A DNA stretch of 64,000 bases from Lachnospiraceae bacterium (GCA_017634065.1 JAGBOC010000002.1:1-64000); one strand, 5' to 3'; counted from the first letter of the stretch, positions 42,112 through 50,904 are shown. The notes: generated by a model from the sequence alone, not told the origin. Translations and numbers: made by a program.

Positions 42112-42137
42112 ATTTGAGACTTTGAAAGGAGTAAATG

Positions 42138-43451
42138 ATGAAGCTAAATAAAAAGATTATTGCTGTCTTGTTTTATGTCGTTGCATCTTTTTTAGCAACA
42201 ATTGTATCAACTGCAAGTGTAATTTATAAGGATATTGCATCTATTAGCATAAGAACGAATTTTGAATTTGATTATGAATCTATCAGCAATGAAGGATTAC
42301 CAGATATAACTTATAATAGTGATGGTAATACTTCAGATATGGTCTATATTTATTCAAATGCAAAATATGAGATAGAATCATGTGAGTGGTATTCACAGGG
42401 TGAAAGAGAGTTTGAAATTGGTGGTACACCTAAAGTAGTTGTATATCTTGTTACTAAAGAATATGATACATCAAATTATAGTGGAAATAACGATTACTAT
42501 TATAGATTTTTAAGTTCTTATTCAAGTTCAACTTGTTATATTTCAAAGGGAACTTTTGTATCTGCTTCAAGATTATCTAATTCTAACTTAAAAGTTGTTT
42601 TTGCACTTCAAGGGCTTAAAGGAACATTTAATGCACCTGAAAATGCATATTGGGAAGATGAGAGAGGAACTGCAAGGTGGGATTCACCAAATATCAGTGA
42701 TTCAGGATATTATGATATAGTTTTATATAGAAATTCCGCTGTTGTAGCGAGAGTTGATAAGTACCGTGGAAATAGTTATAATTTTGCTGGATACTTCAAT
42801 AAAGAAGGTGATTATTCATTTAAGGTTAGAACTGTAGCGGGTAGTGATGCACAAGCAACATATGGAAAAAGTTCTGAGTATGTGGAATCTGGTGGCATAA
42901 ATGTTGATGCAAGTATCATTTCAATGATAGCTCGTGGAGGTGGTGCTGGTGCTATAAATAGTGGAACCACAACAGTTGGCTGGGTTCAGATGAATAATAC
43001 TTGGTATTTTTATCGCCCTGATGGTCAAATGGTTAGAAATGGTTGGATTCAATGGCAAAATAATTGGTATTATCTTGATGAAAGAGGCGAGATGAAAGTT
43101 GGTCTTCAAAACATCAACAATAGAACTTATTATCTCGGTTCTGATGGTACTATGATAACTGGATGGGTAAATATAAATGATACATATTATTATTTTGACA
43201 TAACTTCTGGAGATAACTATGGTGCTATGCTCACTAATTCATGGGTGAAATATGAAAATAGATATTTCTACTTTGATGAAAATGGAGTCATGGTAACTGG
43301 ATGGAAGCAAATTGCTGATTCAAATGGAAATACTGCATTTTACTATTTTTATCCAAGAGGCACTACACAGGGATTATTTGGATTTATGGCTACAAGCACA
43401 ACGATAAATGGATTTAATATCGGTAGTGATGGCAGGTGGATTCAGAATTAG
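42138..43451 (+). CDS. Surface protein with choline/cell-wall-binding repeats
   Basis: A 437-residue exported protein. The signal sequence is at residues 5-30. A novel N-terminal ectodomain (about 30-270) is Ser/Tyr/Asp-rich and ends in the FNAPENAYWEDERGTARWDSP fibronectin-like strand region. A C-terminal array of about five choline-binding-type repeats follows (GWVQMNNTWYFYRPDGQMVRNGW, LQNINNRTYYLGSDGTMITGW, WVKYENRYFYFDENGVMVTGW). Such repeats attach proteins to wall polymers. AAAGGAG lies six bases before ATG 42138, so this start is preferred over ATG 42135. The function of the N-terminal domain is unknown. Confidence 0.85.
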   Translation: MKLNKKIIAVLFYVVASFLATIVSTASVIYKDIASISIRTNFEFDYESISNEGLPDITYNSDGNTSDMVYIYSNAKYEIESCEWYSQGEREFEIGGTPKVVVYLVTKEYDTSNYSGNNDYYYRFLSSYSSSTCYISKGTFVSASRLSNSNLKVVFALQGLKGTFNAPENAYWEDERGTARWDSPNISDSGYYDIVLYRNSAVVARVDKYRGNSYNFAGYFNKEGDYSFKVRTVAGSDAQATYGKSSEYVESGGINVDASIISMIARGGGAGAINSGTTTVGWVQMNNTWYFYRPDGQMVRNGWIQWQNNWYYLDERGEMKVGLQNINNRTYYLGSDGTMITGWVNINDTYYYFDITSGDNYGAMLTNSWVKYENRYFYFDENGVMVTGWKQIADSNGNTAFYYFYPRGTTQGLFGFMATSTTINGFNIGSDGRWIQN

Positions 43452-43505
43452 TTCAGCTTTTTTATATTTTAATTTTAAATTATAAGTAATTTGTTTTTTA
43501 GAGTA

Positions 43506-43529
43506 TAGGGGCGGAAGTTTCCGCCCCTA
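43506..43529. repeat. Perfect 11-base-pair hairpin directly before ecfA1
   Basis: TAGGGGCGGAA (43506-43516), loop GT, TTCCGCCCCTA (43519-43529). There is no T run after it, so it is a weak candidate as a terminator. The ecfA1 ATG is only 10 bases downstream. Confidence 0.7.
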
Positions 43530-43539
43530 TAAATATTAT

Positions 43540-44382
43540 ATGCAAAATATATTAGTAAAAAACTTAATAGTTGATTTTGATGTATTAAATAATGACGGAA
43601 ATGTAATTTCAAAAAAACGTGCTATTGACGATGTTTCACTAACAATTAATGAAGGTGAGTTTGTCTGTGTAGTAGGAAGAAATGGTAGTGGCAAATCAAC
43701 ATTAGCAAAATGTTTAAATGCATTAATACTTCCTAGTTCAGGTGATGTGATAATCAATGGCCTTAATACCAAAGATGAGAATAATACGATAGATATTCGA
43801 AGACAGATTGGAATGGCATTTCAAAATCCTGACAATCAAATCGTTGCAAGTATAGTTGAAGAAGATATTGCATTTGGTATGGAAAATCTTGGTATTAGTT
43901 CTGAAATAATGGATGAAAGGATTGATGAATCTTTAGATAGCCTTGGTATAAAAGAATTAAGGTACTCACTTACATCAAAACTATCAGGTGGACAGAAACA
44001 GAAGGTTTCAATTGCTGGGATTTTGGCTATGAAATCAAAGATTTTGATTCTTGATGAGCCTACAAGTATGATTGATAAAAATGGAAGAAATGATTTACTT
44101 GATAGAGTAAAGAAACTTAATAAAGAAGAGAATATAACTATAATCTTAATTTCTCATTATATAGATGAGATTTCCTATGCTGATAGAGTTATTGTTCTAA
44201 ATAATGGAAAAGTAACTATGGATGATACACCTAAAAATATAGTATTAAGGCAAAAGGAATTATCTGAATCAGGCATTATACTTCCATATATACCACGCCT
44301 TGCTACAGTTTTAAGGGATAATGGTAAAAATCTTAAAGGTAATGAGTTCACTGCAGAGGAATTATGTCAATTCTTGAAGTAA
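43540..44382 (+). CDS. ecfA1: ECF transporter ATPase EcfA1
   Basis: A 280-residue ATPase of the energy-coupling factor module. Walker A GRNGSGKST (about residue 44), Q-loop AFQNPDNQIVASIVEEDIAFG (the VxxDxAFG family stretch), signature LSGGQKQK and Walker B KILILDEPT are intact. It powers vitamin uptake with EcfA2, EcfT and various substrate-binding S components. The ATG lies 10 bases after an 11-base-pair hairpin with no Shine-Dalgarno sequence. TATAAA at 43528-43533, six bases before the ATG, could serve as a -10 for a leaderless start. It overlaps ecfA2 by 19 bases. Confidence 0.95.
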   Translation: MQNILVKNLIVDFDVLNNDGNVISKKRAIDDVSLTINEGEFVCVVGRNGSGKSTLAKCLNALILPSSGDVIINGLNTKDENNTIDIRRQIGMAFQNPDNQIVASIVEEDIAFGMENLGISSEIMDERIDESLDSLGIKELRYSLTSKLSGGQKQKVSIAGILAMKSKILILDEPTSMIDKNGRNDLLDRVKKLNKEENITIILISHYIDEISYADRVIVLNNGKVTMDDTPKNIVLRQKELSESGIILPYIPRLATVLRDNGKNLKGNEFTAEELCQFLK

Positions 44383-45206
44383 AAAACATAAAATATAAAT
44401 ATGATAAATATAATGAATCATCAAAGTATGCACTTAATGATGTATCATTTAGTATTGATGAAAGTGAGTTTACAGCATTAATTGGAGAATCTGGAAGTGG
44501 GAAAAGCACACTGATAAGTCATTTGAATGGTTTATATAGGGCGGATAGTGGTGATATACTATTTAAAGGTAAAAGTATTTATGATAAAGATTTTAATTTA
44601 ACTAATTTAAGATTTAAATGTGGTATTGTTTTTCAGTATCCAGAATATCAATTGTTTTCAGAGACTGTTTTGGAAGATGTGGCATTTGGTGCTATAAAAA
44701 AAGGTTTATCTAAAGATGAAGCATATAAAAAATCATTAGAAGTATTAAAAATGCTGGGTATAGATCATCTAAAAGATGAAACTCCTTTCAATTTATCTGG
44801 TGGGGAGAAGAGAAAAGTTGCATTTGCTGGTGTATTTGTCATGGATCCAGATATACTAATTTTTGATGAACCAGATGCAGGATTAGACCCTGTTTCAAAG
44901 GATCAATTCTATAAACTACTTAAGATGTTAAATCAAAAGTATAAGACTACCATCATATATATAACTCATAATTTGGATGATGTAATTGAATATGCAAATA
45001 AAGTTATCGTTCTAAAAGAAGGAACTGTATTAAAAGAAGGAAAGCCATATGAAGTGTTAACTGATAAAGAAATAATGTCAAAAGCAAATCTTGATATGCC
45101 ATATGCAGTGGAGATATATTATGAACTATTAAAATTAGGTCGTAAGATAGATATATCAAAACTAAAATTTGATGAGCTGAAAGAAACTCTTATAGGACTC
45201 AAATGA
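44364..45206 (+). CDS. ecfA2: ECF transporter ATPase EcfA2
   Basis: A 280-residue second ATPase of the ECF module. It has Walker A GESGSGKST (about residue 39), VFQYPEYQLFSETVLEDVAFG, signature LSGGEKRK and Walker B ILIFDEPDAGLDP. It pairs with EcfA1 to form the asymmetric ATPase dimer. GAGGAATT precedes ATG 44364, which lies inside the end of ecfA1. The ecfT start overlaps its stop (ATGA), so the three genes are translated together. Confidence 0.95.
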   Translation: MSILEVKNIKYKYDKYNESSKYALNDVSFSIDESEFTALIGESGSGKSTLISHLNGLYRADSGDILFKGKSIYDKDFNLTNLRFKCGIVFQYPEYQLFSETVLEDVAFGAIKKGLSKDEAYKKSLEVLKMLGIDHLKDETPFNLSGGEKRKVAFAGVFVMDPDILIFDEPDAGLDPVSKDQFYKLLKMLNQKYKTTIIYITHNLDDVIEYANKVIVLKEGTVLKEGKPYEVLTDKEIMSKANLDMPYAVEIYYELLKLGRKIDISKLKFDELKETLIGLK

Positions 45207-46021
45207 TTAGAGATATAACATTAGGACAATATTATAAAACAGAAAGCGTAATTCACACGCTTGATCCAAGAGTGAAATTAATGGCGACGCTTGTATTTTT
45301 AATTTCTTTATTTATTTCAACAAATATTTTTGCTTATATTTTAGCTACAGTTTTCTTACTCGCTGTGATTTATTTATGCAATGTGCCATTTTTATTTATT
45401 ATTCGAGGACTGAAGTCACTTTTAGTTTTACTTTTTATATCAATTATTTTTAATGTTTTTTTGACACCTGGAGAAACAATTTTTTCCTTTGGACCTTTAA
45501 GCATAACAAAAGAAGGATTAATAATAGCAACTAAAATGGCGATAAGACTAGTGTATCTTGTCATAGGTTCATCAATCCTGACACTTACGACTACACCAAG
45601 TAAACTAACTGATGGGTTAGAAAAGGGACTTTCATTTTTAAATGTATTTAAGATTCCAGTTGCAGAAATTGCTCTTATGATGTCGATTGCACTTAGATTT
45701 ATCCCCATTTTGATAGAAGAAGTAGACAAAATTATGAAGGCACAAATGTCGAGAGGGGCTGATTTTGAAAAAGGGAGTATTATTGAGAAGGCAAAATCAC
45801 TAATTCCACTATTAGTTCCACTCTTTGTTTCTTCGTTTAGAAGGGCTAATGACTTGGCATATGCTATGGAATCAAGGTGCTATTCAAATGCAAATAATAG
45901 GACGAAGCTCAAACCACTTAAATATAAGAGAATAGACTATATAACTTATTTAATTTTGTTATTATTTATAATATTGATATTTATTACAAGATATATTAAA
46001 ATTGATATTAGAGTATTTTAG
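45203..46021 (+). CDS. ecfT: ECF transporter transmembrane protein EcfT
   Basis: A 272-residue integral membrane scaffold with about five to six hydrophobic segments. The two cytoplasmic coupling helices include the Ala-Arg-Gly signatures: QMSRGADFE, and AMESRCYS as the second, A-x-x-x-R-C/G form. It links S components for different vitamins to the EcfA1/EcfA2 motor. No S component gene is in the window, so this is probably a shared group II module. Four-base overlap with ecfA2, and thrS starts 10 bases after its stop, so they may share a transcript. Confidence 0.95.
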   Translation: MIRDITLGQYYKTESVIHTLDPRVKLMATLVFLISLFISTNIFAYILATVFLLAVIYLCNVPFLFIIRGLKSLLVLLFISIIFNVFLTPGETIFSFGPLSITKEGLIIATKMAIRLVYLVIGSSILTLTTTPSKLTDGLEKGLSFLNVFKIPVAEIALMMSIALRFIPILIEEVDKIMKAQMSRGADFEKGSIIEKAKSLIPLLVPLFVSSFRRANDLAYAMESRCYSNANNRTKLKPLKYKRIDYITYLILLLFIILIFITRYIKIDIRVF

Positions 46022-46031
46022 AGAGGTAAGT

Positions 46032-47834
46032 ATGATTAGAATTATTGAAAAAGATGGTAGTACAAAAGATTATGAGCAAAGTGATATATATGCACTTCAA
46101 ACTTTAAGGCACACTGGAAGTCATGTCATGGCAAATGCCATAAAAAGATTGTATCCAAATGCTAAACTTGCTATTGGTCCATATATTGACAATGGATTTT
46201 ATTATGATATTGATTTTGGAAACGAAAAGATATCTGATGAAGATTTCCCAAAGATTGAAGATGAAATGAAAAAAATCATTAAAGAAAATGCAACCATGGA
46301 AAGATATACAATGGATAGGGCTGCTGCGGTACAATTCTTTAAGGATAGAAATGAAGACTATAAAGTTGAACTAGTAAATGATTTACCTGAAAATGAAAAA
46401 GTATATTTTGCAAAGCAAGATGACTTTATTGATTTATGTGGTGGTTCTCATCTTCTCCATACATCTGATTTCAAGCATTTTAAATTAATGAGTATTGCAG
46501 GAGCATATTGGAGAGGAAATGAAAAAAATAAAATGCTAACAAGAATATATGCAACAGCTTTCTTCAAGAAAGAAGATTTAGATGCATATATTGCTATGAT
46601 GGAAGAAGCAAAAAAGAGAGATCATAGAAAGATTGGAAGAGATCTTGGGATTTTTATGATTAGTGATTTTGGTCCTGGATTTCCATTTTTTCTTCCAAAT
46701 GGAATGATTATTAGAAACACTCTTATGGATTTCTGGAGAAAGATTCACAAGGCAAATGGCTATGATGAAATAATGACTCCAATAATTTTAAATAAAAAAT
46801 TATGGGAAACTTCAGGACACTGGGAACATTATGGTGAAAATATGTATAGCACTCGAATTGATGATGAAGATTTCTGCGTAAAGCCAATGAATTGTCCTGG
46901 ATCAATTCTTGTATATATGAATGAACCAAGAAGTTATAGAGATCTTCCAAAAAGATTTGCTGAACCTGGCATAGTTCATAGACATGAAAAGTCTGGTGAA
47001 CTTCATGGACTTATGAGAGTTCGTTGCTTTACTCAAGATGATGCACATATTTATATAACTCAAGAACAAATTGAAGAAGAAGTTACAAGAATTATAAAGA
47101 TAATTGATGAGATTTATAAAATATTTAAATTTGATTATTTCGTAGAGCTCTCAACAAGACCTGATGATAGAATGGGAACTGATGAGGAATGGGATAGAGC
47201 AGAAGCAGGTCTAGCAAATGCACTTAAGAATAATGGTATGACATATATTCTAAATGAAGGTGATGGTGCATTTTATGGTCCAAAGATTGATTTTCACTTA
47301 AAAGATTGTCTTGGCAGAACTTGGCAATGTGGTACAATTCAACTTGATATACAGCTTCCTCAAAGATTTAATCTTGAATATATAGGTGCTGATGGTGAAA
47401 AACATCAACCAATTATGATTCACAGAGTATGTTTTGGTTCGATAGAGAGATTTATGGGAATACTCATAGAGCATTTTGCAGGTGCATTCCCAACTTGGCT
47501 TTCTCCTACACAAGTAGAAGTTATACCAGTATCTGATAAAACTCTTGATTATGCTAAAAAAGTTAAAGATGAAATTGAAAAAGCTGGTATAAGAGTACAT
47601 CTTGATGATAGAGCAGAAAAGATGGGATATAAGATAAGAGAGGCACAAACTCATAAGATTCCATATATGCTTGTAGTTGGACCAAAGGAAGCAGAAGATA
47701 ATGTAGTATCAGTTAGAAGTCGTTTTAAGGGTGATGAAGGATGTTGCAAAGTGTCAGATTTTATAACTATGATATCTAAAGAAATAGATGATAAGACTAT
47801 AAGAAAAGTAGAAGTTGAACCAAATACTAAATAA
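46032..47834 (+). CDS. thrS: Threonyl-tRNA synthetase lacking most of the TGS domain
   Basis: A 600-residue class II synthetase. The editing domain (SHVMANAIKRLYP; CGGSHLLHT) and the catalytic core (MNCPGS with the zinc Cys, RVRCFTQDDAH, GDGAFYGPK, QCGTIQLD) are intact, as is the anticodon-binding domain. The usual N-terminal TGS domain of about 60 residues is reduced to about 16 residues (RIIEKDGSTKDYEQ) that run straight into the editing domain. The start is ATG 46032 with AGAGG upstream; the frame is open 10 codons further into ecfT but has no better signal. No T-box leader is present; it follows ecfT closely. Confidence 0.93.
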   Translation: MIRIIEKDGSTKDYEQSDIYALQTLRHTGSHVMANAIKRLYPNAKLAIGPYIDNGFYYDIDFGNEKISDEDFPKIEDEMKKIIKENATMERYTMDRAAAVQFFKDRNEDYKVELVNDLPENEKVYFAKQDDFIDLCGGSHLLHTSDFKHFKLMSIAGAYWRGNEKNKMLTRIYATAFFKKEDLDAYIAMMEEAKKRDHRKIGRDLGIFMISDFGPGFPFFLPNGMIIRNTLMDFWRKIHKANGYDEIMTPIILNKKLWETSGHWEHYGENMYSTRIDDEDFCVKPMNCPGSILVYMNEPRSYRDLPKRFAEPGIVHRHEKSGELHGLMRVRCFTQDDAHIYITQEQIEEEVTRIIKIIDEIYKIFKFDYFVELSTRPDDRMGTDEEWDRAEAGLANALKNNGMTYILNEGDGAFYGPKIDFHLKDCLGRTWQCGTIQLDIQLPQRFNLEYIGADGEKHQPIMIHRVCFGSIERFMGILIEHFAGAFPTWLSPTQVEVIPVSDKTLDYAKKVKDEIEKAGIRVHLDDRAEKMGYKIREAQTHKIPYMLVVGPKEAEDNVVSVRSRFKGDEGCCKVSDFITMISKEIDDKTIRKVEVEPNTK

Positions 47835-47837
47835 AAA

Positions 47838-47867
47838 AAGTTGGACGCAAGTCCAACTTATTTTTTT
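47838..47867 (+). terminator. Bidirectional terminator between thrS and the YtxH-like gene
   Basis: AAGTTGGAC (47838-47846), loop GCAA, GTCCAACTT (47851-47859). It is flanked by A residues on one side and T residues on the other. Confidence 0.88.
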
Positions 47868-48310
47868 GAATTATTCTTCTTTTTGAGTTTTGTGCTTTTA
47901 TTAGTTGATTTCTTCTTAACTATATTTTTAGCTGATTTATGTTTAATTTTTGAGATACTTAAATCGTCAAAATCATTTTTTGCATTTTCGATTGTCTCTG
48001 AAACTTGAGATTTGGCATGGCGATATATATCAGCAGTTGCACTTAAAACTAAATCACCAGCTTTATTTGCAAGTTTTTTAGCACTTATAGAAAGATTCTT
48101 TGTATTGTTTGTAAACTCATTTTTGTCTCCTATTGATGTATATGTTCTTTGAATATCTGTGCCTACATTTTTCGCTTTGTTTAAAAAACTATTATATTTG
48201 TCCTTTGTTTCTTCAGAAAACTCATCTTTTTTTGCCATATAACTTGCATATCCAGTTATAGCACCAAGTACTGCAAAAATCGTAAATGTTATGCCTTTAC
48301 CTTTTCCCAT
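47858..48310 (-). CDS. YtxH-like small membrane protein with basic tail
   Basis: A 150-residue protein. A single hydrophobic segment near the N-terminus (FTIFAVLGAITGYASYMA) is followed by a long polar helical region. The C-terminus is extremely Lys-rich: KKKSTNKSTKLKKKNNSKK. This resembles the YtxH/DUF948 group of general-stress or envelope proteins, but similarity is weak. GGAGG precedes the ATG at 48310. The stop lies in the terminator shared with thrS. The basic tail may contact anionic lipid or nucleic acid (inference). Confidence 0.6.
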   Translation of the reverse strand: MGKGKGITFTIFAVLGAITGYASYMAKKDEFSEETKDKYNSFLNKAKNVGTDIQRTYTSIGDKNEFTNNTKNLSISAKKLANKAGDLVLSATADIYRHAKSQVSETIENAKNDFDDLSISKIKHKSAKNIVKKKSTNKSTKLKKKNNSKK

Positions 48311-48365
48311 AAAAATACCTCCACTAATTTGTTAATTTAGTATAGCATAATTTTGTGTTTTTTGC

Positions 48366-48371
48366 TATATT
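48366..48371 (+). promoter_or_regulatory. -10 element six bases before the rhomboid-like gene
   Basis: TATATT preceded by TGC (an extended -10) and followed by six bases, then ATG 48378. No ribosome binding site is present. It is another candidate leaderless start. Confidence 0.45.
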
Positions 48372-48377
48372 ATTTGT

Positions 48378-48992
48378 ATGAGTATATTAGAAAAACTTGA
48401 GCGAAAATGTGCATGGTTGTCTTTTAATAATCTTTATAAGTATATGACAGTTATTTTCTTTCTTGGACTTGCTATGGATGTCATCAACCCTTATTTTTAT
48501 TTCTTAAACTTATCACTCAATATTGAACGTGTTCTATCTGGACAGGTATGGAGATTATTTACATTTGTCTTTTATCCACCATCAGCAAGTAGATCCATTT
48601 TACTTTCATTACTTATGATTTATGTTTATTATTCCATTACTAAAACATTAACAATGATTTGGGGCAATTTTAAATTCAATTTATATTTATTGATTGGATT
48701 TTTAAGTCAAATCGTTGGAGCATTTTTAGTATATTTTGTATTAAGAGAAAATATTATTATATATCCAACTTATTCTTTTTTTTCTATCATTATCGCTTTT
48801 GCATTAACTTTTCCTGATTCTTATTTTTATTTATACTTTTTTATACCAATAAAAGCAAAGTATTTCGCATATGTTGAGATTTTATTATATCTCATTTCTT
48901 TTCTTTCATCTGGTGTAGAAGGACGAGTAGCTATAATTTGTAGTGCTGCAAATGTTTTTATATTTTTTGTGTTGTTTAAAAATAGAATCTAA
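48378..48992 (+). CDS. Rhomboid-like membrane protein without visible catalytic residues
   Basis: A 204-residue, about six-helix protein. GQVWRLFTFVFYP is the L1-loop motif of the rhomboid family (W-R). The catalytic Gly-x-Ser-Gly of helix 4 is not visible; the corresponding region reads PTYSFFSIIIAF, and the His dyad in helix 6 is also absent. It therefore looks like an inactive rhomboid or derlin-type pseudoprotease. Such proteins can bind membrane clients. A -10 six bases before the ATG and no Shine-Dalgarno sequence point to leaderless expression. The following DUF6273 gene starts two bases after its stop. Confidence 0.65.
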   Translation: MSILEKLERKCAWLSFNNLYKYMTVIFFLGLAMDVINPYFYFLNLSLNIERVLSGQVWRLFTFVFYPPSASRSILLSLLMIYVYYSITKTLTMIWGNFKFNLYLLIGFLSQIVGAFLVYFVLRENIIIYPTYSFFSIIIAFALTFPDSYFYLYFFIPIKAKYFAYVEILLYLISFLSSGVEGRVAIICSAANVFIFFVLFKNRI

Positions 48993-48993
48993 T

Positions 48994-49755
48994 ATGAATA
49001 AAACACTAAAAACAATATTCATATATTTTGTCTTAATACTTCTATTATCATTAAATTATTCATCTAATTATGCAAATAGTGATATTACTAATTCATCATT
49101 ATCAGAAGCAAGTAAAATAAGTGGAAGCGAAAAGAATAATTTTGATGGTGTTAAAATAGGTGATATTATTGAATTTGGGAAGTTCTATGATATAGTCGAT
49201 GAAGAAATAGTAAAAGTACCTATTAAGTGGCAAGTTTTAGAGCAATTAAATGATTTTTCCCTATTAATTTCAAAAGACATTTTGAAAACTATGCCTTATA
49301 ATTACTCGTGGAGTCCTACAAATTGGGAAGTTTCAAATATAAGAGTTTGGTTAAATTATGATTTTTACGATATTGCATTTAACTATGATGAAAAAAAACT
49401 AATCCAAAAAGTAACAACTGCAAATACTGGCAACCCTGCATATAAAGTTAAAAAAGAGTTTTTAACAAAAGATAATGTTTTTTTATTAAGTATAGAAGAA
49501 GCAAAGAAATATTATAATACAAGTAGAGATTTAATGGCAAAGGGTACAGAATATGCTAAAAAGGAAGGTTTATGGATATCCAAATACCAAACAAGTGATG
49601 GTTATAGTGTTTGGTGGCTTCGAAGCCCTGGGAAAACATGGTCTTCAGCAGCTATTATCCATGCGGCTGGAGACATAGGACTAGGTGGAGATGGTGTAGC
49701 TACAAGAGGAAATGGGATAAGACCATGTATATGGATATATACAGGTAAGGAGTAG
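48994..49755 (+). CDS. Exported DUF6273-type protein
   Basis: A 253-residue protein with a signal segment (basic MNKTLKT, then a hydrophobic core). The mature part shows the DUF6273 pattern: IKWQVLEQLNDFSLLISKDIL, NIRVWLNYDFYD, WWLRSPGK and GIRPCIWIY at the end. I recall this domain in many clostridial surface proteins, without a known reaction. It starts two bases after the rhomboid-like stop and lacks a Shine-Dalgarno sequence; the frame is open 17 codons upstream within that gene. A second member lies at 55728-56558. Confidence 0.75.
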   Translation: MNKTLKTIFIYFVLILLLSLNYSSNYANSDITNSSLSEASKISGSEKNNFDGVKIGDIIEFGKFYDIVDEEIVKVPIKWQVLEQLNDFSLLISKDILKTMPYNYSWSPTNWEVSNIRVWLNYDFYDIAFNYDEKKLIQKVTTANTGNPAYKVKKEFLTKDNVFLLSIEEAKKYYNTSRDLMAKGTEYAKKEGLWISKYQTSDGYSVWWLRSPGKTWSSAAIIHAAGDIGLGGDGVATRGNGIRPCIWIYTGKE

Positions 49756-49757
49756 GT

Positions 49758-50831
49758 ATGGGAGTTTTAGAGTTTGATGCAAAATATGAAGATATTGGTT
49801 TTCATGGAGATATTATGACTCCATTTACAATGGATGATTTTGCTAAAGCTGGATTTGAATTTGAAGATACAATCAAAGTTTCATTTTTGGATAAGTCATT
49901 AATAGTACCTTATGTTCCAAGTTATAGGTGTACTCATTCTGGTGGTAATGTTCTTGTAGGCAATAAGATGTTTAAAACAATTCCACTTATTGCATTCCAT
50001 TCAAACTTTGTAAAAAAACAGAGAATTGCAGTTTTTTTGGAGAATGAAGATAGAGATATTGATATTCTCGTTGCAAAGGGAATAAAGTTTCCTATTAGGT
50101 TTAGACTGGAACTTGCTGAAAAGAAAGGATATCATGAAGAGTTTATGGTATATAATCTTATACGAACAAATAATAGAGAAGACTATTCTGATCTAAGTGA
50201 TGAAGAATATTGTAATTTTAGAACAGTAAAAGGTGGTAGGTTTAAGGAAGGAATATTATATAGATCATCATCACCAATAGACCCATTTATGAAACGAGAT
50301 AAATATGCTGATGAGTGCTTGAAAAAGTATGGTGTCAAAACGATAATTAACTTGAATAATAATCTAGATGATACTAAAAAGTTTCCAAACTATAATGATA
50401 CGTATTATAGCAAACAAAAAATTCTATTTTTAAATACAAATGCAGATGTGACTTCTTATAATTTTGGTAAATGTGTACTTCGAGCAATGCATTTTATAAA
50501 TGAAAATGAAGGACCATATCTTATACATTGCATGGAGGGACAAGATAGAACTGGGGCAGTATGTGCAATATTTGAGTCTTTGCTTGGAGCAAGTAAAAAT
50601 GAATTAATTGAAGATTTTATGAAGACTTATGAGAACTTTTACAAAGTGAAAAAAGGGTCAGATCAGTATTATAAGATTGTAAAAGGTGAAATGCAAGATG
50701 ACATAGCATCAATTAGAGGTTTCTCATATAATACACTTGACATTTTAAAACATCCAACGAGTTTCTTACAATTTTTAGATATAACTAATGAAGATATGAA
50801 TACTTTTATAGCAAAAATGAGAGGGCAGTAA
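49758..50831 (+). CDS. Tyrosine phosphatase with N-terminal extra domain
   Basis: A 357-residue protein. The C-terminal half is a dual-specificity/tyrosine phosphatase: FRTVKGGRFKEGILYRSSSP is the Y_phosphatase3 N-terminal signature, and HCMEGQDRTG is the catalytic HCX5R loop. The first 120 residues (FDAKYEDIGFHGDIMTPFTMDDFAKAGFEFEDTIKVSF in broken form) resemble the C-terminal beta domain of SAM hydroxide adenosyltransferases. This similarity is tentative. GGAG precedes ATG 49758. It is separated by two bases from the DUF6273 gene. It probably acts on phosphotyrosine or phosphoinositide; the substrate is unknown. Confidence 0.8.
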   Translation: MGVLEFDAKYEDIGFHGDIMTPFTMDDFAKAGFEFEDTIKVSFLDKSLIVPYVPSYRCTHSGGNVLVGNKMFKTIPLIAFHSNFVKKQRIAVFLENEDRDIDILVAKGIKFPIRFRLELAEKKGYHEEFMVYNLIRTNNREDYSDLSDEEYCNFRTVKGGRFKEGILYRSSSPIDPFMKRDKYADECLKKYGVKTIINLNNNLDDTKKFPNYNDTYYSKQKILFLNTNADVTSYNFGKCVLRAMHFINENEGPYLIHCMEGQDRTGAVCAIFESLLGASKNELIEDFMKTYENFYKVKKGSDQYYKIVKGEMQDDIASIRGFSYNTLDILKHPTSFLQFLDITNEDMNTFIAKMRGQ

Positions 50832-50904
50832 TAATCTATTTTTGTAATGAAAACTTGTAGTAAAATGAAGTCTCCAGTAAAGAATATCTCATTTTAGTAG
50901 CATA

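Noticed and set aside
43506..43529. Strong hairpin as a classical terminator of the wall-binding repeat gene
   Set aside because: No T run follows on either strand, so I list it as an inverted repeat only. The same applies to the stem at 52203-52229.
46022..46031. T-box riboswitch expected upstream of thrS (and of pheS)
   Set aside because: The gap before thrS is only 10 bases and that before pheS holds a single 11-base-pair hairpin. Neither has a T-box stem I or the TGGNACC bulge.
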